This document shows, one piece after another, positions 9,443-18,081 of a stretch of DNA of 64,000 bases (positions are counted from its first letter, which is position 1; each line of letters opens with the position of its first letter). Source of the stretch: an uncultured Oscillospiraceae bacterium (GTDB lineage Bacteria > Bacillota > Clostridia > Oscillospirales > Oscillospiraceae). The position numbers and the translations under genes are program-made. The stretch is from contig CAKTNP010000005.1 in assembly GCA_934589155.1 (NCBI GenBank), forward strand, positions 69,153 through 133,152, written 5' to 3'. The notes under the pieces were generated by a model, which was given only the letters and a program-made list of their open reading frames with translations, searched no databases and was not told where the DNA came from.

Positions 9443-10213
9443 ATGCAGGACACAGGTCGACAGTTTCATATTCATTGCGTGGAAGGGGACGTGGGAGGCT
9501 ACTGCATCTTGCCCGGGGATCCGGGACGGTGCGAGGCCATTGCCGCTCTCTTTGATGAGCCGAAGCACATCGGCATGAATCGGGAGTTCAATATTTACAC
9601 CGGCATGCTTTTGGGGGAGAAGGTTTCCGTCTGCTCCACGGGCATTGGCGGCCCTTCGGCGGCCATCGCCATGGAGGAACTCCACAACATCGGCGCCCAC
9701 ACCTTTGTCCGGGTGGGGACCTGCGGCGGTATCGATCTGGACGTACAGTCCGGGGACATTGTGGTAGCCACCGGCGCCATTCGCTTTGAGCATACCAGCC
9801 AGGAGTACGCCCCCCTGGAATACCCCGCCGTGGCAAATCTGGATGTGACCCTGGCCCTGCGGGAGGCTTCCCGGGCCCTGGGCTACCGGACCCACACGGG
9901 CGTGGTCCAGTGCAAGGACGCCTTTTACGGCCAGCACGCCCCGGGCCGGATGCCCGTATCCTATGAGCTTCTCAACAAGTGGGAGGCCTGGAAGCGGCTG
10001 GGGGTCAAGGCCAGCGAAATGGAGTCCGCCGCACTGTTCGTGGTGGCCGATGCCCTGAAGGTCCGCTGCGGCAGCTGCTTCCACGTGATCTGGAATCAGG
10101 AGCGGGAGGCTGCCGGCCTGGACCAGCGGATGACCGAGGATACCACCGGCGCCGTCCGGGTGGGGGTGGAGGCCCTAAAGCGCCTCATCGCCCAGGACAA
10201 GGGCCTGGCATAA
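9443..10213 (+). CDS. udp: Nucleoside phosphorylase, probably uridine phosphorylase
   Basis: Phosphorolytic cleavage of uridine to uracil and ribose 1-phosphate in pyrimidine salvage. The 256-residue sequence has the NP-I/PNP-UDP family features: LPGDPGRCE near the start, [24 protein letters not shown] and the C-terminal [10 protein letters not shown] ribose-binding segment. The start at ATG 9443 follows an AAAGGAGG site; an upstream in-frame extension of 15 residues overlaps the promoter and is rejected. The gene stands alone between its own promoter and terminator. A related purine-specific phosphorylase is possible but less likely. Confidence 0.88.
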   Translation: MQDTGRQFHIHCVEGDVGGYCILPGDPGRCEAIAALFDEPKHIGMNREFNIYTGMLLGEKVSVCSTGIGGPSAAIAMEELHNIGAHTFVRVGTCGGIDLDVQSGDIVVATGAIRFEHTSQEYAPLEYPAVANLDVTLALREASRALGYRTHTGVVQCKDAFYGQHAPGRMPVSYELLNKWEAWKRLGVKASEMESAALFVVADALKVRCGSCFHVIWNQEREAAGLDQRMTEDTTGAVRVGVEALKRLIAQDKGLA

Positions 10214-10221
10214 GTGAAAGC

Positions 10222-10259
10222 GAAAATTCCGGGGACGGTATTCCGTCCCCGGAATTTTT
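10222..10259 (+). terminator. Intrinsic terminator after uridine phosphorylase
   Basis: AAAATTCCGGGGACGG pairs with CCGTCCCCGGAATTTTT around a TATT loop. It is a long perfect stem that contains its own A/T flanks, so it could work in both directions. Confidence 0.9.
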
Positions 10260-10260
10260 A

Positions 10261-10305
10261 TGGACAGCCTTTTCAAAATCCGCTACAATGTTAAGGAAAC
10301 CTTAA
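10261..10305 (+). promoter_or_regulatory. Candidate promoter and direct-repeat operator of the two-component operon
   Basis: TGGACA (10261-10266) and TACAAT (10284-10289) are 17 bp apart. Just after them TTAAG (10291) and TTAAA (10302) start 11 bp apart, a helical-turn spacing typical of OmpR-family regulator sites. The same stretch also reads as the inverted repeat TTAAGG/CCTTAA. Autoregulation is inferred, not shown. Confidence 0.45.
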
Positions 10306-10366
10306 AGATCCCCTGACTTTTATCTTAAATATTGATCTGATAGAATAGTGCCATGAGGTGAAGGAA

Positions 10367-11071
10367 ATGTATCAAATTCTGATCTGCGACGATGAGCCGG
10401 ATATTGTAAACGCCCTGAAAATCTATCTGTCCAGCGAGCGGGACTACAAGCTCTTCGAGGCCTACACCGGGGTCCAGGCCCTGGACCTGGTCCGGCGGGA
10501 GACCATTCATCTGATCCTGATGGACGTGATGATGCCGGAGATGGACGGGATCACCGCCACGGCCAAGATCCGGGAGATCTCCAATGCCCCCATTATCCTC
10601 CTGACCGCCAAGAGCGAGAACGAGGACAAGGTGCTGGGCCTCAACATCGGGGCCGACGACTATATCACCAAGCCTTTTGTTCCCGTGGAGGTCCTGGCCC
10701 GGGTCCGGAGCCAGCTCCGCCGGTACACCCGGCTGGGGGGCACCGGCATGGGCACCGACAGCACCCTGGCCATTGGAGGTATCACGCTCAATGACGACAG
10801 CAAGCAGGTCACGGTGGACGGAGAGCCGGTGAGCCTGACGCCCATGGAGTACAGCATCCTTCGCCTGCTCATGAAGAATCCCGGGAAGGTCTATTCCTCC
10901 CGGGCCCTGTATGAAGCCGTGTGGCAGGAGAGCCCCTTAGGCAGCGAAAGCGCCGTGGCGGTCCACATCCGGCACATTCGGGAGAAGATCGAGATCAATC
11001 CCTCGGAGCCCCGGTACCTGAAGGTGGTCTGGGGTCAGGGATACAAGATGGAAGGGGAGCGACAGACTTGA
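10367..11071 (+). CDS. OmpR/PhoB-family response regulator
   Basis: DNA-binding transcriptional regulator controlled by phosphorylation. The receiver domain (about 1-115) has the acidic pair CDDEPD near residues 6-11, the phosphoacceptor Asp at about residue 53 in LILMDVMMPE, and the Lys of the YITKPF motif. A winged-helix domain (about 135-230) follows, ending in GYKMEG. ATG 10367 is chosen because AGGTG sits 6 bases upstream; GTG 10358 would place that site inside the gene. Its stop overlaps the TTG start of the histidine kinase, so the two are translationally coupled partners. The target genes and signal cannot be read from sequence. Confidence 0.93.
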   Translation: MYQILICDDEPDIVNALKIYLSSERDYKLFEAYTGVQALDLVRRETIHLILMDVMMPEMDGITATAKIREISNAPIILLTAKSENEDKVLGLNIGADDYITKPFVPVEVLARVRSQLRRYTRLGGTGMGTDSTLAIGGITLNDDSKQVTVDGEPVSLTPMEYSILRLLMKNPGKVYSSRALYEAVWQESPLGSESAVAVHIRHIREKIEINPSEPRYLKVVWGQGYKMEGERQT

Positions 11072-13299
11072 AAAACGGTTCTTATCGACTGATCTATAAG
11101 ACCCTGGCATTTTTGCTCTGCATTGCCGCGGTTTTGGCGGCGGTGGCGGGAGGCGTTATGACAGCGGGCCTGGCCATGGGCAGCTCAGCCCAGACCGAGG
11201 AGGCCTTTTTGGAGCAGTATCTGTCCGGCCAGTTGGCCACCGCTGCAACTCGGATCCGCACGGTTTATTTTCAGGCAGCGGAGGGGAACGTCCCTGTAGA
11301 GGCCCTGATGAACTACATGGGCTGGTGGGGCGACGAGCGGGCCACCGTGACCATAAATGGGTCGGCGGATGTGTATCCCGGCAGCTATGTGGGCCAGTCC
11401 AACCTGCGCTATACCATCCTGGATCAGAACGGAAAGGTTCTGGCCGGGAACTACAACGGGGAAGACAGCCTGGCAAAGTATGAGACCACGGGCTGGGGAG
11501 AGTATCTGGGCTCCGTGACCGGGTATCTCCATGATCTGCAGACCGAGTATTCTCTGGCGGGCTGGGAGAACACGGAGAACAAGACCGCCGACAGCCAAGA
11601 GACCCGGAACACGGCAACCGGCAGCGCCGATGGGGAGAACATGGACGAGACCGCTCCGTCGGAGTATTATGGGGAAACGGACAATCCCTATGTCCGGGCC
11701 TGGTACTGGACCCTGTCGGACCAGCCCGTAACGGTGAAGGTGTATCTTTTGAAGGACCTGAGCTACGATGATTACTATTCCCAGACGGTGCCCATGCTCC
11801 AGAGCCTCTATGCCCACAGGGGAATGGCCTTGTGGCTGTTGGTGGGCGGGCTTCTGGCCATGATCCCCCTGCTGGTATACCTCTGCGCCGGAGCGGGCCG
11901 CCGCCCCGGGGAGGATGAGATCCGGCTGAATTTCCTGGATCGGATCCCTCTGGATCTGTATGCCGCCATTGTGGTGGGGCTGCAGGCGCTGCTGGTTTTC
12001 CTGGCCGTGAAGCTCGCTTCCGCCACGGAGATCGGGACCTTCCTGGGCTATTCCAACAGCTGGGCTTTGAGTCTGAACTATGGCCTCGCCCTGATCGGGA
12101 TCCTGGCGGCTCTGATTTTGGCCCTGGGGCTGGGCCTTACCCTGTCCTTTGTGACCCGATGCAAGTATGGTCATGGCTACTGGTGGCGGCGGTCCGTTGT
12201 GGGCTGGTGCCTGCGGATGGTTTGGCACGGGGTAAAGTGGTGCCTCCGGGCTCTGCGGAGCCTGTATCGCATGCTGCCTGTCATCTGGCGGTGGCTGATT
12301 CTGGGCCTGGCCCTTTGGATCTGGAACGTGGCCGCAGCCGTCGCCTTCTACGGCGGCACGTGGCTGGCCCTGGGGACACTGCTGTTCCTGGGTTTGACAG
12401 CCTACAGCGCCTGGGCCATGGGCAAGCTCCAGAAGCAGGCGGCAAGGCTTGCCTCCGGGGACTTCTCCGGGGATATTCCTCAGCATATGCACGGGGCTTT
12501 CCGGAAGATCTCCCGGGACATGGGGGCCGTGGGCCAGGGCGCCGCCATCGCCGTAGAGAACCAGATGAAATCCGAGCGACTGAAAACGGAGCTCATTACC
12601 AATGTGTCTCATGACATTAAGACTCCCTTGACCTCCATCGTGAACTATGTGGACCTGCTGCAGAAGCCCCACACCCCGGAGGAGGAGACGGAGTATCTGG
12701 CGGTGCTGGACCGTCAGAGCAAGCGGATGAAAAAGCTGATTGAGGACCTGGTGGAAATGTCCAAGGCCTCCACCGGCAACATTCCCACCTATCTGGCGCC
12801 TACGGATCTGGTGGAGATCACCAATCAAGCCCTGGCGGAGTACGACGGCAAATTAAAGCTGGCGGGCCTGACCCCGGAGGTCACGGTGCTGGGCCGGGAC
12901 GGCAAGCCCAAGGCCCCGGAGGCGGCGGTGACGGTGATGGCAGACGGGCGGCTTCTGTGGCGGGTGCTGGATAATCTCTTGGGCAACGCCGTGAAGTATG
13001 CCATGCCCGGTACAAGGCTGTATGTGGACATTGCCGAGTATGAGCGGAGCGTCATGCTCTCCGTGAAGAATATCTCCAAGAACCGGCTGAACATCTCCGC
13101 CGATGAGCTCATGGAGCGCTTTGTCCGGGGAGACAGCTCCCGGAGCACCGAGGGCAGCGGCCTGGGGCTGAACATTGCCAAGAGCCTTATGGAGCTGCAG
13201 AAGGGGAAACTGAACCTGATCGTGGACGGGGACCTGTTCAAGGCCGTGCTGCTCTACGATCCCATGCCCCAGGATGCGGAGTCCGGGGAAAATTCATAA
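11068..13299 (+). CDS. Membrane sensor histidine kinase
   Basis: Partner kinase of the preceding regulator, 743 aa from TTG 11068, which overlaps the regulator stop as TTGA. An N-terminal membrane segment (about 11-33) is followed by an extracellular region of roughly 210 residues containing a run rich in Glu, Thr and Asn. At least four to six further membrane segments then lie between about 250 and 450. The kinase core has the phospho-acceptor His at about residue 515 in VSHDIKTPL, the N box DNLLGNAVKYA near 634, and the G box STEGSGLGLNIA. The many membrane passes after the sensor region are more than in the classical two-segment layout. The ligand is unknown. Confidence 0.92.
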   Translation: MKNGSYRLIYKTLAFLLCIAAVLAAVAGGVMTAGLAMGSSAQTEEAFLEQYLSGQLATAATRIRTVYFQAAEGNVPVEALMNYMGWWGDERATVTINGSADVYPGSYVGQSNLRYTILDQNGKVLAGNYNGEDSLAKYETTGWGEYLGSVTGYLHDLQTEYSLAGWENTENKTADSQETRNTATGSADGENMDETAPSEYYGETDNPYVRAWYWTLSDQPVTVKVYLLKDLSYDDYYSQTVPMLQSLYAHRGMALWLLVGGLLAMIPLLVYLCAGAGRRPGEDEIRLNFLDRIPLDLYAAIVVGLQALLVFLAVKLASATEIGTFLGYSNSWALSLNYGLALIGILAALILALGLGLTLSFVTRCKYGHGYWWRRSVVGWCLRMVWHGVKWCLRALRSLYRMLPVIWRWLILGLALWIWNVAAAVAFYGGTWLALGTLLFLGLTAYSAWAMGKLQKQAARLASGDFSGDIPQHMHGAFRKISRDMGAVGQGAAIAVENQMKSERLKTELITNVSHDIKTPLTSIVNYVDLLQKPHTPEEETEYLAVLDRQSKRMKKLIEDLVEMSKASTGNIPTYLAPTDLVEITNQALAEYDGKLKLAGLTPEVTVLGRDGKPKAPEAAVTVMADGRLLWRVLDNLLGNAVKYAMPGTRLYVDIAEYERSVMLSVKNISKNRLNISADELMERFVRGDSSRSTEGSGLGLNIAKSLMELQKGKLNLIVDGDLFKAVLLYDPMPQDAESGENS

Positions 13300-13303
13300 A
13301 GAA

Positions 13304-13346
13304 AGCCCCCGTTTCCTGGAAATACTCGGAAACGGGGGCTGTTTCT
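13304..13346. terminator. Bidirectional terminator between the kinase and serA
   Basis: AGCCCCCGTTTCC pairs with GGAAACGGGGGCT across an 11-base loop. It lies between convergent genes and has T-rich flanks on both strands. Confidence 0.85.
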
Positions 13347-13352
13347 ATGGCA

Positions 13353-14516
13353 TTATTTCACCACCCGGACCTTTAACACGCCGTCAATGGCCTGCATGGC
13401 GGCAAGCATTTCGTCCGTGATGGGGGCGTCCAGGTCCATGAGGGTGTAGGCATATTCGCCCCGGCCTTTGTTGGTCATGTCGTGGATGTTGACCCCGGCC
13501 TCACCGAAGACCTTGGTAAACTGGGTGATCATGTTGGCGATGTTCCGGTGATGGACCGCCAGGCGGCAGACGTGGGTGCAGACGCCCATGTCGCAGTTGG
13601 GATAGTTTACGGAGTTCTTGATGTTGCCGTTTTCCAGGTAGTCCATGAGCTGCCGCACCGCCATGACGGCGCAGTTGTCCTCGGACTCCTCGGTGGAGGC
13701 CCCCAGGTGAGGCGTTACCAGAACGCCGGGGACACCCAGAACCGTGGGATTGGCAAAGTCCGTCACATACCGGCCCAGCTTGCCGGCCCGGAGGGCGGCC
13801 ACCACGGCCTTCTCGTCCACCAGAACGTCCCGAGCCAGGTTCAATAGCACGGCATTTGGCTTCATTTTGGCAATGGCTTCTGCGTTTACCATGCCCTTTG
13901 TGGAGTCCATGGCGGGGACGTGGATGGTGATGTAGTCGCAGTTTTTATAAATATCGTCCACATTGGTGATGTGGTGGATGGAGCGGGACAGGTTCCAGGC
14001 GGCGTCCACGGAAATATAGGGGTCGTAGCCGTAGACGTCCATCCCCAGATGGGTGGCGGCGTTGGCAACCAGCTGGCCAATGGCACCGAGGCCGATGATG
14101 CCCAGCTTTTTGCCGCTGATCTCCCGACCGGCGAAGCGCTTTTTCTCCTTTTCCACGGCCTTGGCCGCGTCTGGGTTCCCGGCCTGGGTCTGGACCCACT
14201 GGGCACCCCCCAGAATGTCCCGGGAGGCCAGGAGCATTCCCGCCAGCACCAGCTCCTTGACGCCGTTGGCGTTGGCGCCGGGGGTGTTGAAGACCACGAT
14301 GCCGGCCTCGGCGCATTTGGCAAGGGGAATGTTGTTGACCCCGGCGCCGGCCCGGGCGATGGCCAGAAGATTTTTCGGCAGGGCCATGTCGTGCATGGCG
14401 GCACTGCGGACCAGAACGGCATCGGCGTCCTCCATGCGGTCTGTGGGGACGTATTCCGGCTTGAACCGGTCCAGGCCCACCTTAGAAATGGCGTTCAGAC
14501 AGTGGTAGCGATACAT
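13353..14516 (-). CDS. serA: D-3-phosphoglycerate dehydrogenase-like 2-hydroxyacid dehydrogenase with ACT domain
   Basis: NAD-dependent oxidation of 3-phosphoglycerate, the first step of serine synthesis, is the likely reaction. The 387-residue protein has the Rossmann motif LGIIGLGAIGQLVA near residue 145, the substrate loop RAGAGVNNIP, catalytic Arg/Glu/His positions in LNLARD, FANP and TPHLGASTEESE, and a C-terminal ACT domain (about 320-387) that normally binds serine. It resembles the short ACT-containing form used by many Clostridia, which lacks the extra intervening domain. The start codon has a GGAGAG ribosome site. It may be co-transcribed with the upstream VanZ-like gene. Confidence 0.88.
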   Translation of the reverse strand: MYRYHCLNAISKVGLDRFKPEYVPTDRMEDADAVLVRSAAMHDMALPKNLLAIARAGAGVNNIPLAKCAEAGIVVFNTPGANANGVKELVLAGMLLASRDILGGAQWVQTQAGNPDAAKAVEKEKKRFAGREISGKKLGIIGLGAIGQLVANAATHLGMDVYGYDPYISVDAAWNLSRSIHHITNVDDIYKNCDYITIHVPAMDSTKGMVNAEAIAKMKPNAVLLNLARDVLVDEKAVVAALRAGKLGRYVTDFANPTVLGVPGVLVTPHLGASTEESEDNCAVMAVRQLMDYLENGNIKNSVNYPNCDMGVCTHVCRLAVHHRNIANMITQFTKVFGEAGVNIHDMTNKGRGEYAYTLMDLDAPITDEMLAAMQAIDGVLKVRVVK

Positions 14517-14561
14517 ATTACTCTCTCCTTTATGGAAAATATCCGGAAAAGATCGGCGGGG

Positions 14562-15020
14562 TCACTCCGTCCGCTCCCGGCGCCGAGCGTCGGCAGACAG
14601 GAGCCGAAAAAGCAGCAGACCCAAGACGAAGCCTCCCATGTCGATCCAGACATCCAGGAGGCTGGAGCCCCGGCCCTGGGAAAACAGCTGGATGGTCTCG
14701 TCCAGGCAGGCGGTGGTTAGTCCGCAGAGCAGGGGCAGGGCCCAGAGATCACGGCCCGGGGATTGCCAGAGAAAGAGACACCAGCTCAGGCACAGGGCCA
14801 GGAGGGCGTATTCCGTCATGTGGGCCGCCTTACGGAGCAGGTGATGGAGCTGCTCAAAGTTGGCCGCGGGACCGAAGATCCGCTCCAGCAGTGCGGCGAG
14901 GCCGCCGCTTACGGCGGCGGATTCCGTTCCCGGCAGCAGGGAGTTGCCCCAGATAAAGGCCAGAATCAAAAGCACGAAAATCAGGGACAGGGTGCGGGTG
15001 AATGTGGTTCTGCGAAACAT
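14562..15020 (-). CDS. VanZ-like membrane protein
   Basis: A 152-residue protein with about four hydrophobic segments and the VanZ-family pattern: an N-terminal segment followed by WGNSLLPG, then LRKAAHMTEYALLALCL, then TTACLDETIQLF and a terminal membrane segment. VanZ-family proteins are small membrane proteins; one gives low-level teicoplanin resistance, but most have no known role. The start at 15020 is chosen for its AAGGAGATCTC site; a 17-residue upstream extension looks unrelated. It is followed 45 bp later by serA in the same direction. Confidence 0.8.
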   Translation of the reverse strand: MFRRTTFTRTLSLIFVLLILAFIWGNSLLPGTESAAVSGGLAALLERIFGPAANFEQLHHLLRKAAHMTEYALLALCLSWCLFLWQSPGRDLWALPLLCGLTTACLDETIQLFSQGRGSSLLDVWIDMGGFVLGLLLFRLLSADARRRERTE

Positions 15021-15110
15021 GAGATCTCCTTCGCATGGCATACCCCGGCATAGAAGGACCATTTTTGTCAAAATGTTCTCTATACATGGATACTTGTTTT
15101 TGATACAGAG

Positions 15111-15119
15111 ATTATATCA
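15111..15119 (-). promoter_or_regulatory. Extended -10 promoter for the VanZ-like gene
   Basis: On the minus strand TGATATAAT forms an extended -10 element, with only a weak -35 (TTTCCT) 17 bp upstream. It leaves a leader of about 85 bases before the start at 15020. Confidence 0.55.
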
Positions 15120-15188
15120 CGACGGGGAAAGAAAGGAAAGAGCTAATTTCGATTCTCTCTTTTCTTTTTTCATTTGTGTCAAAGAATG

Positions 15189-15236
15189 GAAAAAGGGCCC
15201 GGCGGATTTGGTGATTTCCCCCAATCCGCCGGGCCC
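15189..15236 (-). terminator. Terminator after the GH13 gene
   Basis: GGGCCCGGCGGATT pairs with AATCCGCCGGGCCC, and the minus strand then runs into TTTTT. Confidence 0.88.
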
Positions 15237-15245
15237 GATATTGCA

Positions 15246-16556
15246 TTATCCCAGGATCTCCCAATAGGCGCAGCTCATGGGCGGGAGGTATAGCTCCCCA
15301 TGGAGCTCCCGCTCCTCTCCGGAAATGAGATCCCGGCCCCGGCTGCCTCCCAGGTCGAACCGGGCGGTGTAGGGGTTAGGGTCGGCGTTCACCGCCGCCA
15401 GCACCCGCTGGCCCTCTGCGGCCCGCTCGAACACGATCTGCCGGTTGGTCAGGTGAACGTTCCGATAGCCGCCCCACAAAAGGGCGGGGCTCTTCTTCCG
15501 GGCGGCGGCCAGAGCGGCGATCCAGGAGGTGAGGTCGTTCCACTCCGGCGCCGCCAGAGCCGGGCGCAGGGCGTCGTCCCCCTGGCTTTTTTTCCCCTGG
15601 TTGCCCCATTCGCTGCCGTAGTACAGGGCCGGGACCCCGGGCATGGCAAACAGCAGGCCGTAGGCCGGGAACAGGTGCCGGGGCTCCTGCAGCATGCTGG
15701 CGATCCGCTCCACGTCGTGGTTGTCCAGGAAGTTCAGCAGGTGGGCCCCCTTATACAGGGTCCAGGGCTCCGGCCCGAACTGCCGGGCCAGGCTGTGACC
15801 GATCTCGAAAAGGTTCCAGGAGTTGAAGCTGGAATACAGTCCCTTATAGCATTCGTAGTTGGTGACGCTGTGACACATCTCCGGGTTCATCCACCGGCGA
15901 TAGTCCCCGTGAAGGGTCTCACCCAGGAGGAGAAAGTCCCCCTTCAGCCCGCCGGTATAGCTGCGGAGCTGCTTTAAGTACCACTCCGGTAGGCAGTAGC
16001 ACACATCCAGCCGCAGGCCGTCAATGCCGTAGTCCCGGACCCAGCCCTCTATGGCGTCAAACTGGTGCCGCACCACCTGGGGGTTGGAGAGGTTCAGCTT
16101 CACCAGCTCATAGTGGCCTTCCCAGCCCTCGTACCAGAAGCCGTCGTGATAGCAGGAATCGCCGTCGAAGCTGAGCCGGAACCAGTCCTTATAGGGACTG
16201 TCCCATTTCTTTTTCTGCACGTCCCGGAAGGCCCAGAAGTCCCGGCCCACATGGTTGAATACTCCGTCGAAGATCACCCGGAGCCCCGCTTCATGGAGAG
16301 CATTGCAGACCCGTTGCAGGTCCTCCGTGGTTCCCAGGCGGCAGTCCACCCGGTTATAATCCCGGGTGTCATAGCCGTGGCGGTCGCTGTCGAACAGGGG
16401 GTTCAGCAGCACCGTGTCCGCTCCGGTCTTTACGATATGAGGAATAAAATCCAGAAGTTTCAGGATCCGGTGGGCCTGGATCCCGTCGTTTTCCCGGGGG
16501 GCGCCGCAGAGCCCCAGGGGATAGATCTGATAAACGGTCGCTTCATCAAACCACAT
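15246..16556 (-). CDS. Alpha-amylase family (GH13) glycoside hydrolase
   Basis: Intracellular alpha-glucan or maltodextrin hydrolase or transglycosylase; there is no signal peptide. The 436-residue chain starts MWFDEATVYQIYPLG and has the conserved GH13 regions: FDGVFNHVGRDF (region I), GLRLDVCYCLP with the nucleophile Asp (region II), LLGETLHGDYRRW with the acid/base Glu (region III) and FLDNHDVERI (region IV). All three catalytic acids are present. The start at 16556 has GGGAGG seven to eight bases upstream. The exact substrate cannot be given; short cyclomaltodextrinase-like enzymes have this domain order. It stands alone with its own terminator. Confidence 0.9.
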   Translation of the reverse strand: MWFDEATVYQIYPLGLCGAPRENDGIQAHRILKLLDFIPHIVKTGADTVLLNPLFDSDRHGYDTRDYNRVDCRLGTTEDLQRVCNALHEAGLRVIFDGVFNHVGRDFWAFRDVQKKKWDSPYKDWFRLSFDGDSCYHDGFWYEGWEGHYELVKLNLSNPQVVRHQFDAIEGWVRDYGIDGLRLDVCYCLPEWYLKQLRSYTGGLKGDFLLLGETLHGDYRRWMNPEMCHSVTNYECYKGLYSSFNSWNLFEIGHSLARQFGPEPWTLYKGAHLLNFLDNHDVERIASMLQEPRHLFPAYGLLFAMPGVPALYYGSEWGNQGKKSQGDDALRPALAAPEWNDLTSWIAALAAARKKSPALLWGGYRNVHLTNRQIVFERAAEGQRVLAAVNADPNPYTARFDLGGSRGRDLISGEERELHGELYLPPMSCAYWEILG

Positions 16557-16621
16557 GAGATAGCCTCCCAATTTTGCTTTCCCACAGTATACTTCCGGCG
16601 GCGGGCAATGTCAATAAAAGT

Positions 16622-16650
16622 AAAAAAACGCCGCCGGAACTCCGGCGGCG
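16622..16650 (-). terminator. Terminator after the holin gene
   Basis: CGCCGCCGGA and its complement form a hairpin with a 3-base loop, followed on the minus strand by seven T residues. Confidence 0.9.
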
Positions 16651-16664
16651 AAATGAGGAAGGAT

Positions 16665-17069
16665 TCACTTCTTCCGAAGAAGGTCCAAGGCCTCCGTAAT
16701 GACCTTGGGCAGAGGCAGGCCCATAAGCCCGGCGTTTTCCGTAATGGACAGCAGCTCGTTGCTGAGAAAGCCGATGCAGACCGTGTCCCGGATGTAACTG
16801 CAGCCCAGCAGCAGATCCAGCTGGTTGGCCACCAGGACCACCAGAAGGATCATCACTTTTTTCATCAGACCCTTGAAGCCGTAGCTGGACCGGTAGGAGC
16901 CGGAGTTGGTTTTGCTGGACCGGTGAAACACCAGGGCCACGATGCTGCCGGAGAGATAGTCCACGGCCATGAAAATCAGAAGGGCCGTGACGGCGGCGTC
17001 CCAGCCCCCCAGGGCCGTGGCCAGGAGCCCGCCCAGAAAGCCCGTAATGGCGCAGATCTTTTCCCGCAT
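16665..17069 (-). CDS. Phage-type holin family protein, stand-alone
   Basis: A 134-residue membrane protein of the Firmicute holin family related to the toxin-secretion/phage lysis holins. An amphipathic N-terminus leads into a hydrophobic segment with GGWDAAVTALLIFMAVDYLSG, the characteristic AVDYLSG turn. A basic SSKTNSGSYRSSYGFKGLMKK region follows, then two more hydrophobic stretches. The start at 17069 has GGGGGTGA upstream. No endolysin, terminase or other phage gene is nearby, so it is an orphan copy that has either been domesticated or left behind. Spore-forming Clostridia often carry such lone holins; the role is unknown. Confidence 0.82.
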   Translation of the reverse strand: MREKICAITGFLGGLLATALGGWDAAVTALLIFMAVDYLSGSIVALVFHRSSKTNSGSYRSSYGFKGLMKKVMILLVVLVANQLDLLLGCSYIRDTVCIGFLSNELLSITENAGLMGLPLPKVITEALDLLRKK

Positions 17070-17174
17070 GGTATCACCCCCTTTCACCCATGAGACAGGA
17101 GCCGCCGGAAGTTGCCCCCATCCGGACAACTTCCGGAAAGATCCGGGAAAACCAAGAAAACATGAAGATTATTC

Positions 17175-17203
17175 TTTACGCCCCGGTTTTTTTCTGGTAT
17201 AAT
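17175..17203 (+). promoter_or_regulatory. Promoter for trmB
   Basis: TTTACG (17175-17180) and TATAAT (17198-17203) are separated by 17 bp and sit 32 bp before the trmB start. Confidence 0.65.
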
Positions 17204-17234
17204 ATTTTGGATTTTGTCTCATGGGGGGATCGCC

Positions 17235-17897
17235 ATGCGAATGCGGAAAATGAAGAACCTGGACAAGCGGCTGGAGGCCTGCGCCGCCTACCGGATCACG
17301 GACCCGGAGGCCCATAAGGGCGCCTGGCGGGCGCTGATGCCGGAGGCCAGGGAGCTGCGGGTGGAGATCGGCTGCGGCAAGGGCAAGTTCACGGCGGAGA
17401 CCGCCGCGGCGGAGCCGGAGGTGCTGCTCATCGCCATCGAGCGGGTCCGGGAGGCCATGGTGGTGGCCATGGAAAAGGCTCAGGCCATGGGCCTCAAAAA
17501 CGTCTATTTTATCGACATGGACGTGGCGAATATCGAAGAGTGCTTCGCCCCCGGGGAGATCGACCTCATGTACGTGAATTTTTGCGATCCCTGGCCCAGA
17601 AGTAAGAACGCCAAGCGGCGGCTGACCCACAGGGGCTTTCTGCAGAAGTACCGCCGGGTGATCCGCCCCGGCGGAGAGCTGCACTTTAAGACAGACAATG
17701 CCCCACTGTTTGAGTTCTCTCTGGAGGAGTTTGCCGCCTGCGGCCTGGAGACCCGGAACGTGACCCGGAACCTCCACGAAAACGGGCCTGTGGGGATCAT
17801 GACGGGCTATGAGGAAAAGTTCTACGCCCTGGGGACGCCCATCAACCGGTGCGAGGTCATTATGGAGCCGGAGCCCGGAGAGTCCAAAGAAAATTGA
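17235..17897 (+). CDS. trmB: tRNA (guanine-N7-)-methyltransferase
   Basis: S-adenosylmethionine-dependent methylation of G46 in the tRNA variable loop. The 220-residue sequence has the SAM-binding motif VEIGCGKGKF, then FCDPWPRSKNAKRRLTHRGF, which is the family's tRNA and catalytic segment, followed by HFKTDNAPLFEFSLE. ATG 17235 is preferred because GGGGGGA is 6 bases upstream; a TTG seven codons earlier overlaps that site. It is a single gene with its own promoter. Confidence 0.95.
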   Translation: MRMRKMKNLDKRLEACAAYRITDPEAHKGAWRALMPEARELRVEIGCGKGKFTAETAAAEPEVLLIAIERVREAMVVAMEKAQAMGLKNVYFIDMDVANIEECFAPGEIDLMYVNFCDPWPRSKNAKRRLTHRGFLQKYRRVIRPGGELHFKTDNAPLFEFSLEEFAACGLETRNVTRNLHENGPVGIMTGYEEKFYALGTPINRCEVIMEPEPGESKEN

Positions 17898-18000
17898 CCA
17901 AAATCCCTATAATTTTTACAAAATCCGGCTTCTGCCCCTGAAAATTCCTCCTTTGGGTGAGATTTACCCGAAAAAACATGTTATTTGCCCGGTTTTACCC

Positions 18001-18029
18001 TTGCCGAAGGGGAATAATCGGTATATAGT
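18001..18029 (+). promoter_or_regulatory. Promoter for rpoD
   Basis: TTGCCG (18001-18006) and TATAGT (18024-18029) are 17 bp apart, about 52 bp before the start codon. Confidence 0.7.
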
Positions 18030-18081
18030 CAGAATGCTGTAACGGGCCCTGGACCCGGTACCGGCAGAAGGAAGTGCGCCT

